Below are positions 1-8,556 of a stretch of DNA of 64,000 bases, piece by piece. Source of the stretch: Kitasatospora viridis. Lineage in GTDB: Bacteria; Actinomycetota; Actinomycetes; Streptomycetales; Streptomycetaceae. The DNA is taken from NCBI RefSeq assembly GCF_007829815.1, contig NZ_VIWT01000006.1:496001-560000 (forward strand), in the 5' to 3' direction. Made by a program: the position numbers and the translations under genes. Under the pieces are notes generated by a model. That model was not told the DNA's origin, made no database searches, and was given only the letters and a program-made list of their open reading frames with translations. Numbering within the stretch: position 1 is the first letter of the stretch; each line of letters begins with the position of its first letter.

Positions 1-1
1 C

Positions 2-1162
2 GACGGGCGCAGCGGGATCCGGCCGCTGGAGGGAGCGGAGTTCGACGGGATCCCGGTGCGGGTCGTGGCACGGGCGGCCGTCGACCCCGCCGAACGACTG
101 CCGCGCAATCGGGCCCGCACGATGAGCCGCGCCGCCCAGTTCGCCGTGCTCGCCGCCCGCGAGGCCTGGGCCGACGCGGGCCTCACGGACGCCGATCCCC
201 ACCGGACCGGCGTCTCGATCGGAACCATCCTCGGCGGCGCGCCCATCCTGGTGGACGCGCACACGGCGCTGACCGAGCGCGGGGCCCGGTACGTCTCCCC
301 GCACGCCACCCCGATGATCGTGCCCAGCGGGCCCGCGGCGCAGATCGCCATCGACCTCGGCGCGCGGGCCGAGGCCCGCACCGTGACCGCCGCCTGCGCC
401 TCCGGCACCGAGGCCATCGGCCAGGCCGCCGACCGGATCCGGGACGGCCACCTCGACGTGGTGCTGGCCGGCGGCGCCGAGGCCGTCATCACGCCGTCGA
501 TCATGGCGGGCTTCACCGCGATGCGCGCCCTCGCCCCCGGCGACGGCGACCCCGCCGAGGCCAGCCGCCCGTTCGACCGGGACCGCACCGGCTTCGTGGT
601 CGGCGAGGGCGCCGGGATCCTGGTGCTGGAGGCCGAGGAGCACGCGCTCGCCCGGGGCGCGCGGATCTACGCCGAGGTGGCCGGCTGGGGCGTCTCCGCC
701 GACGCCCACCACATGGTCGCGCCGCGCACCGACGGCGAGGGCGTGGCGGACGCGCTGCGCAAGGCGCTGGCCGCCGCCGGCGCGGCACCCGAGGACGTGG
801 TGCACATCAACGCCCACGCCACCGCCACCACGGCCGGCGACGCGGCCGAGGCGCTCGCGCTGCACGCGGTGTTCGGCGCCGAGGACATCGCCCGGGTGCC
901 GGTCACCGCGACCAAGGGCGCCATCGGGCACCTCCAGGGCGCGGCCGGCGGGGTGGAGGCGGTCGCCACCGTGCTCGCCCTGCACCACGGCGTCGTCCCG
1001 CCGACCGTCGGCCACCGCACCCCCGAGCAGGAGCACCCGCTCGACCTGGTCATCGGTGCACCGCGCCCGCTGCCCGGCGGCCCCGGCGGGATCGCGCTGA
1101 GCAACTCCTTCGGCTTCGGCGGGCACAACGCCGTGCTGGCGCTGCGCCGCACCGGCGTCTGA
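2..1162 (+). CDS. Beta-ketoacyl-ACP synthase (KAS II type), 5' end cut by window
   Basis: The frame is open from the window edge, so the N-terminus is missing. Such enzymes perform decarboxylative Claisen condensation of malonyl-ACP with an acyl chain in fatty acid or polyketide synthesis. The thiolase-fold triad is intact: the nucleophile Cys lies in TAACASG (codon at 395), the first His in NAHATAT (about 812) and the second His in KGAIGHLQG (about 923). The C-terminal Gly-rich SFGFGGHNA motif is present. It looks like a FabF-type elongation enzyme rather than FabH. No acyl carrier protein or chain-length factor follows it here, so whether it serves primary metabolism or a biosynthetic cluster to the left cannot be decided. 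A palindrome overlaps its stop codon. Confidence 0.9.
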   Translation, partial: DGRSGIRPLEGAEFDGIPVRVVARAAVDPAERLPRNRARTMSRAAQFAVLAAREAWADAGLTDADPHRTGVSIGTILGGAPILVDAHTALTERGARYVSPHATPMIVPSGPAAQIAIDLGARAEARTVTAACASGTEAIGQAADRIRDGHLDVVLAGGAEAVITPSIMAGFTAMRALAPGDGDPAEASRPFDRDRTGFVVGEGAGILVLEAEEHALARGARIYAEVAGWGVSADAHHMVAPRTDGEGVADALRKALAAAGAAPEDVVHINAHATATTAGDAAEALALHAVFGAEDIARVPVTATKGAIGHLQGAAGGVEAVATVLALHHGVVPPTVGHRTPEQEHPLDLVIGAPRPLPGGPGGIALSNSFGFGGHNAVLALRRTGV

Positions 1163-1172
1163 CGGACCGTCA
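1160..1172. repeat. Palindrome TGACGGACCGTCA at the stop codon
   Basis: A perfect inverted repeat with 6-base arms and one central base; it includes the TGA stop of the ketosynthase gene. It is one of about a dozen GACG-N3-CGTC elements found between genes in this window. Confidence 0.6.
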
Positions 1173-1303
1173 TCCCGCCCCCGGGCGCGTGGGGGTGGGG
1201 TGACGGAGTGCGGGAGCGATGTCCACGTCGCGACGGGGTCGCCCGCCGCCCGGAGCGGGGATGATGTCGGTCGGAACCGCTGACCGCCGACCACACCGGG
1301 TGC

Positions 1304-2155
1304 ATGGAGCGCATGAGCGACTACGAGGACGACGAGGACGATCTGGAACTGGGCCGGCTGCCCGGGGGCGGCCGGTCCGCGCCGCGCGTCCAGAGCCGTG
1401 CCTCGGGCGAGCAGGGCATCTCCGTCAGCGCGGACCGGATCGAACGGGTCACGGTCCAGTACGGCTCGCCGGCCGGGCCCCCGGAGCCGCTACCCCCGAC
1501 GCAGCCGCACTGGCTGACGCCTCGGCGGCTGGCGGCGGTGGCGGCCGGGGTGGTGGCGCTCGCCCTGGTGATCGCGCTGGTCGTCCAGGAGGCCGGCTCC
1601 GGGGGCGGGAGCCACCCGGGGCCCGGTCCGCTGCCGCCGGTGTCCACCACTCCGGCGCCCACCGGCTCGGCGAGCCCGAGCCCGAGCACGCCGCCTGCCA
1701 CGCCGACCAGCAGCGCGCCCGCCCCGCCGCCGCCGTCGCCGAGCCCGGACACCCCGTCACCGTCGCCCTCCGCCACGGTGATCCCGGTGCGCTGGCAGGG
1801 CACGGTGACCTTGGTGGACGGCAACAACGGCCCGGGGCAGTTCTATTGGGACATGGACGTGTACCCGCCGTCCCCGGGTCTGCCGTCCGACCTGTCGCTG
1901 GACTGCAACCTGGTCTGCACGTCCGGCCGGATCGACGGCCACGCCGTGGTGCCGTGGAAGCAGTCGGCCGCGCCGACCCGCGACCAGTGCGCGAACCTGC
2001 TCAACTCCGAGCTGGGCCAGAGCTCGGTGGACGTCAAACCGGGCTCGATGGCCTGCTTCGGCACCAACCAGGGCCGGGTCGGCTACTTCGTCACCCAGGA
2101 CCCGCCCGACCAGGACAGCCAATTGCTGGCCGTGGTCCTCTGGGAGCACCGCTGA
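1304..2155 (+). CDS. Membrane-anchored protein with Pro/Ser-rich linker
   Basis: A 283-residue protein of unknown function. It has an acidic cytoplasmic N-terminus (about 1-70, rich in Asp and Glu), one hydrophobic segment at about 77-96, a long Pro/Ser/Thr-rich linker (about 100-160) typical of the region next to the actinomycete cell wall, and a C-terminal domain (about 165-283) with four Cys that could form disulfides outside the cell. This suggests a type II membrane protein with an exported C-terminal domain. A second in-frame ATG three codons downstream (1313) is an alternative start; neither has a strong ribosome site. No family was recognised. Confidence 0.75.
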   Translation: MERMSDYEDDEDDLELGRLPGGGRSAPRVQSRASGEQGISVSADRIERVTVQYGSPAGPPEPLPPTQPHWLTPRRLAAVAAGVVALALVIALVVQEAGSGGGSHPGPGPLPPVSTTPAPTGSASPSPSTPPATPTSSAPAPPPPSPSPDTPSPSPSATVIPVRWQGTVTLVDGNNGPGQFYWDMDVYPPSPGLPSDLSLDCNLVCTSGRIDGHAVVPWKQSAAPTRDQCANLLNSELGQSSVDVKPGSMACFGTNQGRVGYFVTQDPPDQDSQLLAVVLWEHR

Positions 2156-2432
2156 GGCTCGCCGTCTCACCCTGTGACCAGGTGCGGCGCGCGACCGTGG
2201 TGGCACTCGGACTGATGTACGGTGTCGCATGCCCCCTGACCTCCAGGACTCCGCCACCCCCTGCCCCGCTTCCCGGGCGGCGTGGCGGACCACGGCCCGA
2301 GCGGAGGCGTGCGAATCCCCGGGCCCGGCCCGGCGGCAGGCCGGCGCAAGGGCGCGCCGTCCCTGCCGCTGGGCGAACGCGTGCGCGGGGTGGGGCTTCC
2401 CCGGCGCGCCGCCGGGTGCGAGGGTGATGATC
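2156..2432. other. Intergenic region, 277 bases
   Basis: Nothing coding could be supported here, although a plus-strand frame stays open into the next gene. A TACGGT at 2218-2223 could be a -10 box for the esterase. No hairpin or repeat stood out. Confidence 0.4.
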
Positions 2433-3398
2433 ATGACGGACTTCAGCCACCCCTTCCCGTTCGACCCGACCTACGGCCACGACCTGGACTCCCTGCTGGC
2501 GGTGGGCCCGCCGGAGCACCGGCCGACCGACTTCGACGCGTTCTGGCAGGCCCGGTACGCCGCGGCGCGGGAGGTCGAGGTGCGCCCCGAACTCGGGCCG
2601 CCGGTCGCGCGCACGGCCGACGGCGCCACCGTCCACGAGGTGGGCTACGGCTCCACCGGTGGTGTCAGGCTGGGCGGTTGGCTGGTCCGGCCGGCCGACG
2701 GGGTGGTCGAGCGCGGGCTGGTCATGGGGCACGGCTACGACGGGTGCCACCTGCCGCTCCCGCCGCTGCCCGTCCCGCGCGCGGCCGCGTTCTTCCCGGT
2801 GGCCCGTGGACTGGGCGCGCGCAGCCTGCGCACCGACATCCCCGCCGACCCGCGCGAGCACGTGCTGCACGGCATCGCCGACCACGCGACCTACGTGATC
2901 GGCGACGCCGTGGCCGACCTGGTCTGGTGCGCCGCGAGCGCGCTGCTGGAGCTGGTGCCCGAGGCGGCGCCCCGGCTGGACTACTGCGGGATCAGCTTCG
3001 GCGGCGGCGTCGGTGCGCTCGGGCTGCCCTGGGACGACCGGTACCGGAGTGCCCACCTGACCGTGCCGACCTTCGGCAACCACCCGCTGCGGGTGACGCT
3101 GGAGTGCGTCGGCAGCGGCACCGCCGTGCGGCAGCGCTGGCTGGAGCGGCCCGAAGTGCTCGACGTGCTCGGCTACTTCGACGCCGCCACGGCCGCCACC
3201 CGGCTGCGGATCCCGGTCCAGGTGGCCGGCGCCCTGTTCGACCCGTCGGTCCCGCCGCCGGGCCAGTTCGCCGTGCACAACGCACTGGCGGGCGAGCGCC
3301 GGCTGCACGTGCTGCCGGCCGGCCACTTCCGCGGTTACCCGCAGTGGGCGGCGGACGAAGACAGGTTGCAGGCCGCGATCGGCGCCTTCCTGGCCTGA
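2433..3398 (+). CDS. Acetylxylan esterase/cephalosporin deacetylase-like hydrolase
   Basis: A 321-residue alpha/beta hydrolase resembling the AXE1 family, which removes acetyl groups from xylo-oligosaccharides or cephalosporins. It has the usual length and landmarks: the N-terminal DFDAFW region, nucleophile Ser in GISFGGG (about residue 187), catalytic Asp in the segment before VPPPGQF (about 271), and a C-terminal His in GHFRG (about 301). The start at 2433 is preceded by GAGGG at 2420-2424 with good spacing; 2424 and 2427 are in-frame alternatives. No signal peptide is seen, so it acts in the cytoplasm, probably on imported esters. The natural substrate is unknown. Confidence 0.8.
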   Translation: MTDFSHPFPFDPTYGHDLDSLLAVGPPEHRPTDFDAFWQARYAAAREVEVRPELGPPVARTADGATVHEVGYGSTGGVRLGGWLVRPADGVVERGLVMGHGYDGCHLPLPPLPVPRAAAFFPVARGLGARSLRTDIPADPREHVLHGIADHATYVIGDAVADLVWCAASALLELVPEAAPRLDYCGISFGGGVGALGLPWDDRYRSAHLTVPTFGNHPLRVTLECVGSGTAVRQRWLERPEVLDVLGYFDAATAATRLRIPVQVAGALFDPSVPPPGQFAVHNALAGERRLHVLPAGHFRGYPQWAADEDRLQAAIGAFLA

Positions 3399-3420
3399 GC
3401 GGGCCTCACCTTAGTGTGGG

Positions 3421-4296
3421 TCAGCTCTCGGCGGCGGCCGGCCAGATCCCGCCGAGCCGCTCGGCGACCGCCGCCGACTGGGCCAGCCCCGCCTGGTAGG
3501 CGGCGGCCCAGACCTCGGGACCCCGGACGGCCGGGTCCAGCGGCGGCTCCGAGCCGACGATCAGCACGGCCCGCGCGCCGGCCGCCGTCAGCCGCTCTTC
3601 GAGCCCGGGGTCGGCGAACTGATGGGCCAGCGGCTCCAGCACCACCACCGTGCGGGCGCCCGCCGCCAGGTCGGTGTTGCTGCCCGCGCGCAGCGCGCCG
3701 TCGATGTGCGGGCGGCCGTCGACGGTCACCGGCGGCGCCGTCCCCGGGAACGAGCTGCTCGCCGCGACGGCCCGGGCCAGCGGTACGCGGCTGTCCCGGT
3801 CCCACACCACCGGCTCGCCGGCGGCCGCGTCCACGGCGGGGATCAGCAGGCGCGGCTCGGTGGGCCACTGCGCGGCGCCGATCAGCCCGGCGCGCTGGGC
3901 GACCAGGTCACGCTCCGCCTCGGGGTCGGCCTGCGCCGCGGCGATCGCGCCGACCCGGCGGCGGCGCTCCGCCGGCTCCAGTGCCGGGTCGCCCAGCACC
4001 GCGAACACCGCCTGCCGGACCTCGCCCGCCGTGCCACCCGGCGCACCGTTCGCCGCGCCGGGCCCGGTCGGCCGCGCTTCGGCGGGCACGGTGGCGATCC
4101 GGTCGAAGTCCTGCCCGGTGGCCAGCATCGCGCCGACCATGGAGCCCGCCGAGGTGCCGACGATCAGGTCGGCCCCGCCCAGATCGAGGCCCCGACCCCG
4201 CAGGCCCTGGGCCAGCCCGGCCAGCCAGGCGGTGCCCACGTAGCCACCCGGACCCAGCACGACTGCGCGCTCGGCGGTCTCCGGCGGTCGCCCCAT
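3421..4296 (-). CDS. Patatin-like phospholipase
   Basis: A 291-residue patatin-fold lipid acyl hydrolase. The oxyanion loop GPGGYVG is at 15-21, the nucleophile elbow GTSAG has Ser49, and the catalytic Asp is Asp199 in a DGA motif, so the Ser-Asp dyad is complete. The start is well supported: GGAGGGGAG lies just upstream of the ATG. No signal peptide is seen, so it is probably cytosolic or membrane-associated and acts on phospholipids or other acyl esters. It is convergent with the esterase gene, only 22 bases away, and divergent from the sensor kinase gene. Confidence 0.9.
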   Translation of the reverse strand: MGRPPETAERAVVLGPGGYVGTAWLAGLAQGLRGRGLDLGGADLIVGTSAGSMVGAMLATGQDFDRIATVPAEARPTGPGAANGAPGGTAGEVRQAVFAVLGDPALEPAERRRRVGAIAAAQADPEAERDLVAQRAGLIGAAQWPTEPRLLIPAVDAAAGEPVVWDRDSRVPLARAVAASSSFPGTAPPVTVDGRPHIDGALRAGSNTDLAAGARTVVVLEPLAHQFADPGLEERLTAAGARAVLIVGSEPPLDPAVRGPEVWAAAYQAGLAQSAAVAERLGGIWPAAAES

Positions 4297-4515
4297 GGTC
4301 GCTCTCCCCTCCAGCGGTGTGACGGTCCAGGCGAGCCTACTGACGCACCGTCGGATCCGGCGCACCGGGCCCCGGCGGTGGTTCGGCCCCGACCAGGACC
4401 CTGCTCCCAGGGCGGCTCCTCCGCAGGTCCCGTTCCGGCCGGTCGGCGCTCTGGGAGAATGGTTCGACCACGCCGGGGCCACCCGGGCCGTCCACCGGGG
4501 AAGGGAACCGCCAGC

Positions 4516-5721
4516 ATGCCGACGCGCCAACCGCCGCCGCCCGACGCGGCGCCGGAGCAGGCCGAGGCTCTGCCCTGGACCCGCAACGACGCCCTGGTGG
4601 TCGCCGGCTCGGCGGCGCTGGAGCTGTTCAGCTCCACCATGAACAGCCTGGAGGGGCACACCCGGATCAGCGTCCTGGGGCTGCTGCTGGGCGCGGCGGC
4701 CGCGCTGCCGCTGCTGGTCCGGCGCCGCCACCCGCTCGGCGCCGCGGCCGCTGTGCTGGCCGTCAACCTGGCGCTCAACCTGAGCTCGCCGGTGCCGAAC
4801 CACTACCCGTCCACCATGCTGGTCGCGCTCTACGCGCTCGCCCGCTACCGCCCGCTCGCCCTCGCCGTGCCGACCGGCCTTGCGGCCGGCCTGGTCACCC
4901 TGACCGGCCGCGGCGGCCGGCTCGACCTGAGCACCGACAGCTTGCTGGCCGCCCTGTTCGGCGGCGCCCTGGCGATCGGCACCGGCGCCCTGATGGGCCG
5001 TTGGCAGCGCGAGGTGGCGGCCCGCAGGGTGCTGCTGGCCGAACGCGCGGTCGCCGAGGAGCGCCGCCGGATCGCCCGCGAGCTGCACGACATCGTCGCC
5101 CACCACATCACCACCATGCAGCTGATGGCCGGCGGCGCCCGGGCCAACCTCGGCGGCGACACCGAGGTGGTGCGCGAGGCCCTGGTCACCCTGGAGAGCT
5201 CCGGTCGCCTGGCGCTGCGCGAGATGCGCCAACTGCTCGACGTGCTGCGCGCCGACGACGAGCGCGAGCAGACGCCGGCCGCCCCGCAGCCCGGCACCGC
5301 CGACCTCGAACGGATCGTCGGCGAGTCCGCCCTGGCCGGGCTGCCGACCGAGCTCACCGTGCACGGCACCGTCCGTCCGCTGCCGCCCACCACCGACCTG
5401 ACGGTCTTCCGGATCGTCCAGGAGGCCCTGACCAACGCCCGCAAGCACGCGGGCCCCGCCCGCGCCCGGGTCCGGCTGACCTACCTGCCGGGGGCCGTCA
5501 CCGTGGAGGTCAGCGACGACGGCGCCGGCCCGGCGGGCGGGGGCCGGCCCGGCGGCCCCGCCGGGTACGGCCTGATCGGCATGCGGGAGCGGGCCGCCCT
5601 GCACGGCGGCAGCCTGGTCGCCGGGCCGGGTGCCGACGGCGGGTTCCGGGTCGCGGCCCGGCTGCCGCTGGGGCCCGCCGAACACGTCGAGTCCCGCCAC
5701 GAGGAGGAGCAGCCCGCATGA
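4516..5721 (+). CDS. Sensor histidine kinase, NarL/DesK type (system 1)
   Basis: A 401-residue membrane kinase. The N-terminal half has several hydrophobic segments (about 28-165). The dimerisation/phosphoacceptor motif RELHDIVAHH has His191, and the HATPase_c domain carries the N box (EALTNARKHAG), the G1 box (DDGAGP) and the G2-like GYGLIGMRER near the C-terminus. This is the HisKA_3 arrangement that pairs with LuxR-type regulators. The ATG is chosen because the hydrophobic region follows at once; no strong ribosome site precedes it. The stop overlaps the regulator start as ATGA, implying translational coupling. The signal is unknown. Confidence 0.9.
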   Translation: MPTRQPPPPDAAPEQAEALPWTRNDALVVAGSAALELFSSTMNSLEGHTRISVLGLLLGAAAALPLLVRRRHPLGAAAAVLAVNLALNLSSPVPNHYPSTMLVALYALARYRPLALAVPTGLAAGLVTLTGRGGRLDLSTDSLLAALFGGALAIGTGALMGRWQREVAARRVLLAERAVAEERRRIARELHDIVAHHITTMQLMAGGARANLGGDTEVVREALVTLESSGRLALREMRQLLDVLRADDEREQTPAAPQPGTADLERIVGESALAGLPTELTVHGTVRPLPPTTDLTVFRIVQEALTNARKHAGPARARVRLTYLPGAVTVEVSDDGAGPAGGGRPGGPAGYGLIGMRERAALHGGSLVAGPGADGGFRVAARLPLGPAEHVESRHEEEQPA

Positions 5722-6407
5722 CACCGACCGCCGAGCCGATCCGGGTACTGATCGCCGACGACCAGCCGCTGGTCCGCCGCGGCCTGGCGCTGATCCTCGG
5801 TCCCGCCCCGGGCATCGAGGTGGTCGCCGAGGCCGAGCACGGCGAGCAGGCCGTCGAACTCGCCCACCGGCACCGGCCGTCGGTGGTGGTGATGGACATC
5901 CGGATGCCCGGCGTCGACGGCGTGCAGGCCACCGAACGGCTCGCCCGCGAACTGCCCGACTGCCGGGTGCTGGCCCTGAGCACCTTCGACATGGACGAGT
6001 ACGTGGTCGCCGCGCTGCGCGCCGGCGCAGCCGGCTTCCTGCCCAAGGACGTCTCCCCGGAGGAGCTGCTCGCCGCCGTGCGCACCGTGCACACCGGCGA
6101 GGCCGCCGTGGCACCCCGGCTGCTCACCCGGCTGCTCTCCACCTTCGTCGCCGCCCCGCCCCGCCGGCCGCGCTCCGCCGTCGCGCCGCCGGGCCTCGAC
6201 GAGCTGACGGGCCGTGAGATCGAGGTCTGGCGCCTGCTCGCCACCGGCCTGGACAACGCCGGCATCGCCCGGGAGATGGGGATCAGCGGATCCACCGTCA
6301 AGAACCACATCACCAGCGTCTTCGGCAAGCTGCGGGTCCGCGACCGGGCCCAGGCGGTGATCGCGGCCTACGAGTCCGGCCTGGTGGTGGCGGGCACGAC
6401 GGGCTGA
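5718..6407 (+). CDS. LuxR/NarL-family response regulator (system 1)
   Basis: A 229-residue regulator partnered with the kinase immediately upstream, whose stop it overlaps by 4 bases. The receiver domain (about 8-125) has the acidic pair DD at 14-15, phosphoacceptor Asp60 in VVMDIRMPG, the conserved Ser/Thr in LSTFD and Lys in LPKD. The C-terminal LuxR helix-turn-helix (about 160-225) includes LTGREIEVWRLLATG and STVKNHITSVFGKL. GAGGAGGAG at 5701-5709 is a good ribosome site. Target genes are unknown. Its 3' end overlaps the convergent membrane-protein gene by 40 bases. Confidence 0.92.
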   Translation: MTPTAEPIRVLIADDQPLVRRGLALILGPAPGIEVVAEAEHGEQAVELAHRHRPSVVVMDIRMPGVDGVQATERLARELPDCRVLALSTFDMDEYVVAALRAGAAGFLPKDVSPEELLAAVRTVHTGEAAVAPRLLTRLLSTFVAAPPRRPRSAVAPPGLDELTGREIEVWRLLATGLDNAGIAREMGISGSTVKNHITSVFGKLRVRDRAQAVIAAYESGLVVAGTTG

Positions 6408-6835
6408 ACCCGCCCCGGGTCAGGCGCCGCCCCGCGCCGGAGCGGCGCCGCCACCGGGCCGCTCAGGAACCAGCCGCCCAGCAGCACCGCCGGGGTGCCG
6501 AACGCCGAGACGCCCAGCCAGGCGCCGCTCCCGCCGATGACCGCCACGGCCAGCGTCTGGACCAGGAACGCACCGGCGGCCGCGCCACCGGCCACCAGGC
6601 TGCGGTGCGCGTCGCGGTCCCACACCGAGCGGGGTGCGAATGCCAGCGCGAGTCCCATCGCCGCACCGGGCAGCAGGCCGACGGCCGCGGCCAGCACGAC
6701 CACCGCGACCGCGGGCCCCAGCGCGTCCGCCCCCAGCGTGGCCCCCACCAGAGCCGCCAGTACCAGGGCCGGCGCGGCGCCGATCGACACGCCCAGCAGC
6801 ACCGCGCGAACCACGACCGTCGACCGGATGTTCAC
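6368..6835 (-). CDS. Small multi-pass membrane protein
   Basis: A 155-residue, Ala/Val/Leu-rich protein with about four hydrophobic segments (about 8-32, 38-65, 80-105, 108-128). The start is GTG, preceded by GAGGGGG at ideal distance. No family was recognised. It overlaps the 3' end of the response regulator gene by 40 bases in convergent orientation, so one of the transcripts is antisense to the other there. Confidence 0.7.
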   Translation of the reverse strand: MNIRSTVVVRAVLLGVSIGAAPALVLAALVGATLGADALGPAVAVVVLAAAVGLLPGAAMGLALAFAPRSVWDRDAHRSLVAGGAAAGAFLVQTLAVAVIGGSGAWLGVSAFGTPAVLLGGWFLSGPVAAPLRRGAAPDPGRVQPVVPATTRPDS

Positions 6836-6961
6836 GTTTCCCCCTCGTCAGCCACACCGGGATCATACGGCTGCGGCCGCGCGTCCGATGCTCCGAGGCC
6901 TCCGTCCCGTTGGGCGCGGTGGGCGGCGGAGGAGCGGCCGGACTGGCGCCCTGACGGGTGG

Positions 6962-7570
6962 TCAGCCGTGGCCGGGTCGGGTCTCCCGGAGGCGGGCGTG
7001 CAGGTGCATGTCGTGCCGGCCGTCGTCGTGCACTGCCGCGCCGCGCTTGGTGCCCTCCAGTAGGAAGCCCGACTTGGTGGCGACCCGGCAGGAGGCCCGG
7101 TTGCGGGTGGAGTGGTCCAGCTGGAGGCGGTGGAAGCCGATCTCCTCCAGGGCCCAGGCTGCGAGGGCCGTGACGGCCAGGGTCGCCACGCCCGCGCCGC
7201 GGGCGGACGGGAGCACCCAGTAGCTGACGCCGGCGATGCCGTCGTCGAAGTCCCAACTCCCGCTGGCGATCCGGCCGAGCACCTCGCCGTCGGAGCGGGC
7301 GACGGCCCAGTGGGCGCCCCGCTCGCGCTCCCAGTCCTGGTGGTAGCGGTCGAACCATGCGTGGACGTCGGCCTCGCTGTGCGGGCGGCGGGTGTGCCAG
7401 CGGCGGATCTCCGGGTCCTGGTAGGCGGCGAGGAAGGCGGGGGCGTCGGCGGGCTGCCACGGCCGCAGGACCAGGCCGGGGGCGGCGGGCAGCACGGGCT
7501 GCGGGGAGCCGCAGGCCGTTCCCGGGAGGACGGTGGGCGGAGTCGACAAGGCGCGGGGCACGGGGACCAT
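6962..7570 (-). CDS. GNAT-family N-acetyltransferase (RimJ/RimL-like)
   Basis: About 202 residues. The GNAT fold begins at GLVLRPWQPADAPAF and contains the acetyl-CoA loop RGAGVA and the RimJ/RimL-like segment GFHRLQLDHSTRNRASCRVATKSGF split across beta5/alpha4, ending with HDDGRHDMHLHAR. These enzymes transfer an acetyl group from acetyl-CoA to an amine such as a ribosomal protein N-terminus or a drug. The start is uncertain: ATG at 7570 is used here, GTG at 7576 is in frame, and about 25 N-terminal residues lie outside the domain. No clear ribosome site precedes either. Confidence 0.85.
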   Translation of the reverse strand: MVPVPRALSTPPTVLPGTACGSPQPVLPAAPGLVLRPWQPADAPAFLAAYQDPEIRRWHTRRPHSEADVHAWFDRYHQDWERERGAHWAVARSDGEVLGRIASGSWDFDDGIAGVSYWVLPSARGAGVATLAVTALAAWALEEIGFHRLQLDHSTRNRASCRVATKSGFLLEGTKRGAAVHDDGRHDMHLHARLRETRPGHG

Positions 7571-7643
7571 GCTCACCCGAGCGCGCCCCGGTGGGTCAAG
7601 CGGTCGGCCCGCGCGAAGCTAGCACAACGCGGTTGCGGTATTG

Positions 7644-7660
7644 GCGAAACAGTGTTTTGC
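7644..7660. promoter_or_regulatory. Imperfect inverted repeat before the SDR gene
   Basis: GCGAAAC-AGT-GTTTTGC, 7-base arms with one mismatch, ends 7 bases before the ATG in an unusually AT-rich stretch. It probably overlaps the promoter, so it is a candidate operator. A regulator for it is not evident nearby. Confidence 0.4.
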
Positions 7661-7667
7661 TATCTGC

Positions 7668-8531
7668 ATGGCAATCCAGACGTGGTTCATCACCGGTTCC
7701 TCCCGCGGCTTCGGCCGCTCCCTCGCGGTCGCCGCCCTGGAGGCGGGCGACCAGGTCGCGGCCACCGCCCGCCGGCCCGAGCAACTGGCCGACCTGGTCG
7801 AGAAGTTCGGCGACCGGGTGGTCCCGCTCGCGCTGGACGTCACTGATCCGGCCGCCGTCGCCGCCGCGCTCGGCGCGGCGCGCGAGCGGTTCGGCCGGCT
7901 CGACGTGGTCGTCAACAACGCCGGGTACGCGAACGTCGCCCCGGTCGAGACGGCCCCCGAGGACGACTTCCGCCGCCAGTTCGAGACCAACTTCTGGGGC
8001 GTGTACAACGTCTCCAAGGCCGCCCTGCCGCTGCTGCGCGAGCAGGGCGGCGGCACCGTCGTCCAGTTCTCCTCGGTCGGCGGCCGGGTCGGCGGCACCC
8101 CGGGCCTCGGCTCCTACCAGGCGGCCAAGTTCGCCATCGACGGCCTCACCCGGGTGCTGGCGACCGAGACCGCGCCGTTCGGCATCCGGTACCTGGTCGT
8201 CGAGCCCAGCGGCTTCGCCACCGACTGGGCCGGCTCCTCCATGGAGGTGCAGGACATCCCGGCCGAGTACCAGGAGACCGTCGGCGCCTTCCTCGGCCTC
8301 GCCCATGCCGGGCGCAGCGCCGGCGACCCGGACCGGGCCGCCGGGATCCTGGTCCGCGTGGTCAAGCGCGAACAGCTGCCGAGCCACCTGCTGCTCGGCG
8401 TGAACGCGGCCCGGATGGCGCTGGAGCACACCCGGCGCCAGGGCGCCGAGGCCGAGGCCTGGCAGGCCGTCTCCGAGTCGGCCGACTTCGGCGCCGAGTA
8501 CCCCGTCGAACTCCCGGCGGACGGCCGGTAA
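7668..8531 (+). CDS. SDR-family oxidoreductase
   Basis: A 287-residue classical short-chain dehydrogenase/reductase. It has the NADP(H)-binding GSSRGFG motif (about 9-15), a Rossmann fold with NNAG (about 84-87), the active-site Ser in FSSVGG (about 134), and the YxxxK pair in SYQAAK. A PSGFATDW segment follows. Members of this sub-group accept varied carbonyl substrates; the substrate here is unknown. The ATG at 7668 directly starts the MAIQTWFITG sequence. There is no ribosome site, and an AT-rich promoter-like stretch lies directly upstream, so the mRNA may be leaderless. Confidence 0.88.
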   Translation: MAIQTWFITGSSRGFGRSLAVAALEAGDQVAATARRPEQLADLVEKFGDRVVPLALDVTDPAAVAAALGAARERFGRLDVVVNNAGYANVAPVETAPEDDFRRQFETNFWGVYNVSKAALPLLREQGGGTVVQFSSVGGRVGGTPGLGSYQAAKFAIDGLTRVLATETAPFGIRYLVVEPSGFATDWAGSSMEVQDIPAEYQETVGAFLGLAHAGRSAGDPDRAAGILVRVVKREQLPSHLLLGVNAARMALEHTRRQGAEAEAWQAVSESADFGAEYPVELPADGR

Positions 8532-8548
8532 CAGGCGGCCGGTAACAG
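8523..8548. repeat. 14-base tandem duplication at the SDR stop codon
   Basis: GGCCGGTAACAG occurs twice with a period of 14 bases. The first copy contains the TAA stop of the SDR gene, and GACGGTCCGTC follows at 8548-8558. It looks like a small slipped-strand duplication. Confidence 0.5.
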
Positions 8549-8556
8549 ACGGTCCG

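Noticed and set aside
4297..6114. Long open frame on the minus strand continuing upstream of the patatin gene
   Set aside because: It lies antisense to the kinase and regulator genes, has no sensible domain and follows from the G/C-rich codon bias; only the part from 4296 downward has a ribosome site and a protein family.
8523..8548. 14-base duplication at the end of the SDR gene as a functional site
   Set aside because: It is a single perfect duplication that includes the stop codon and is best explained by replication slippage.
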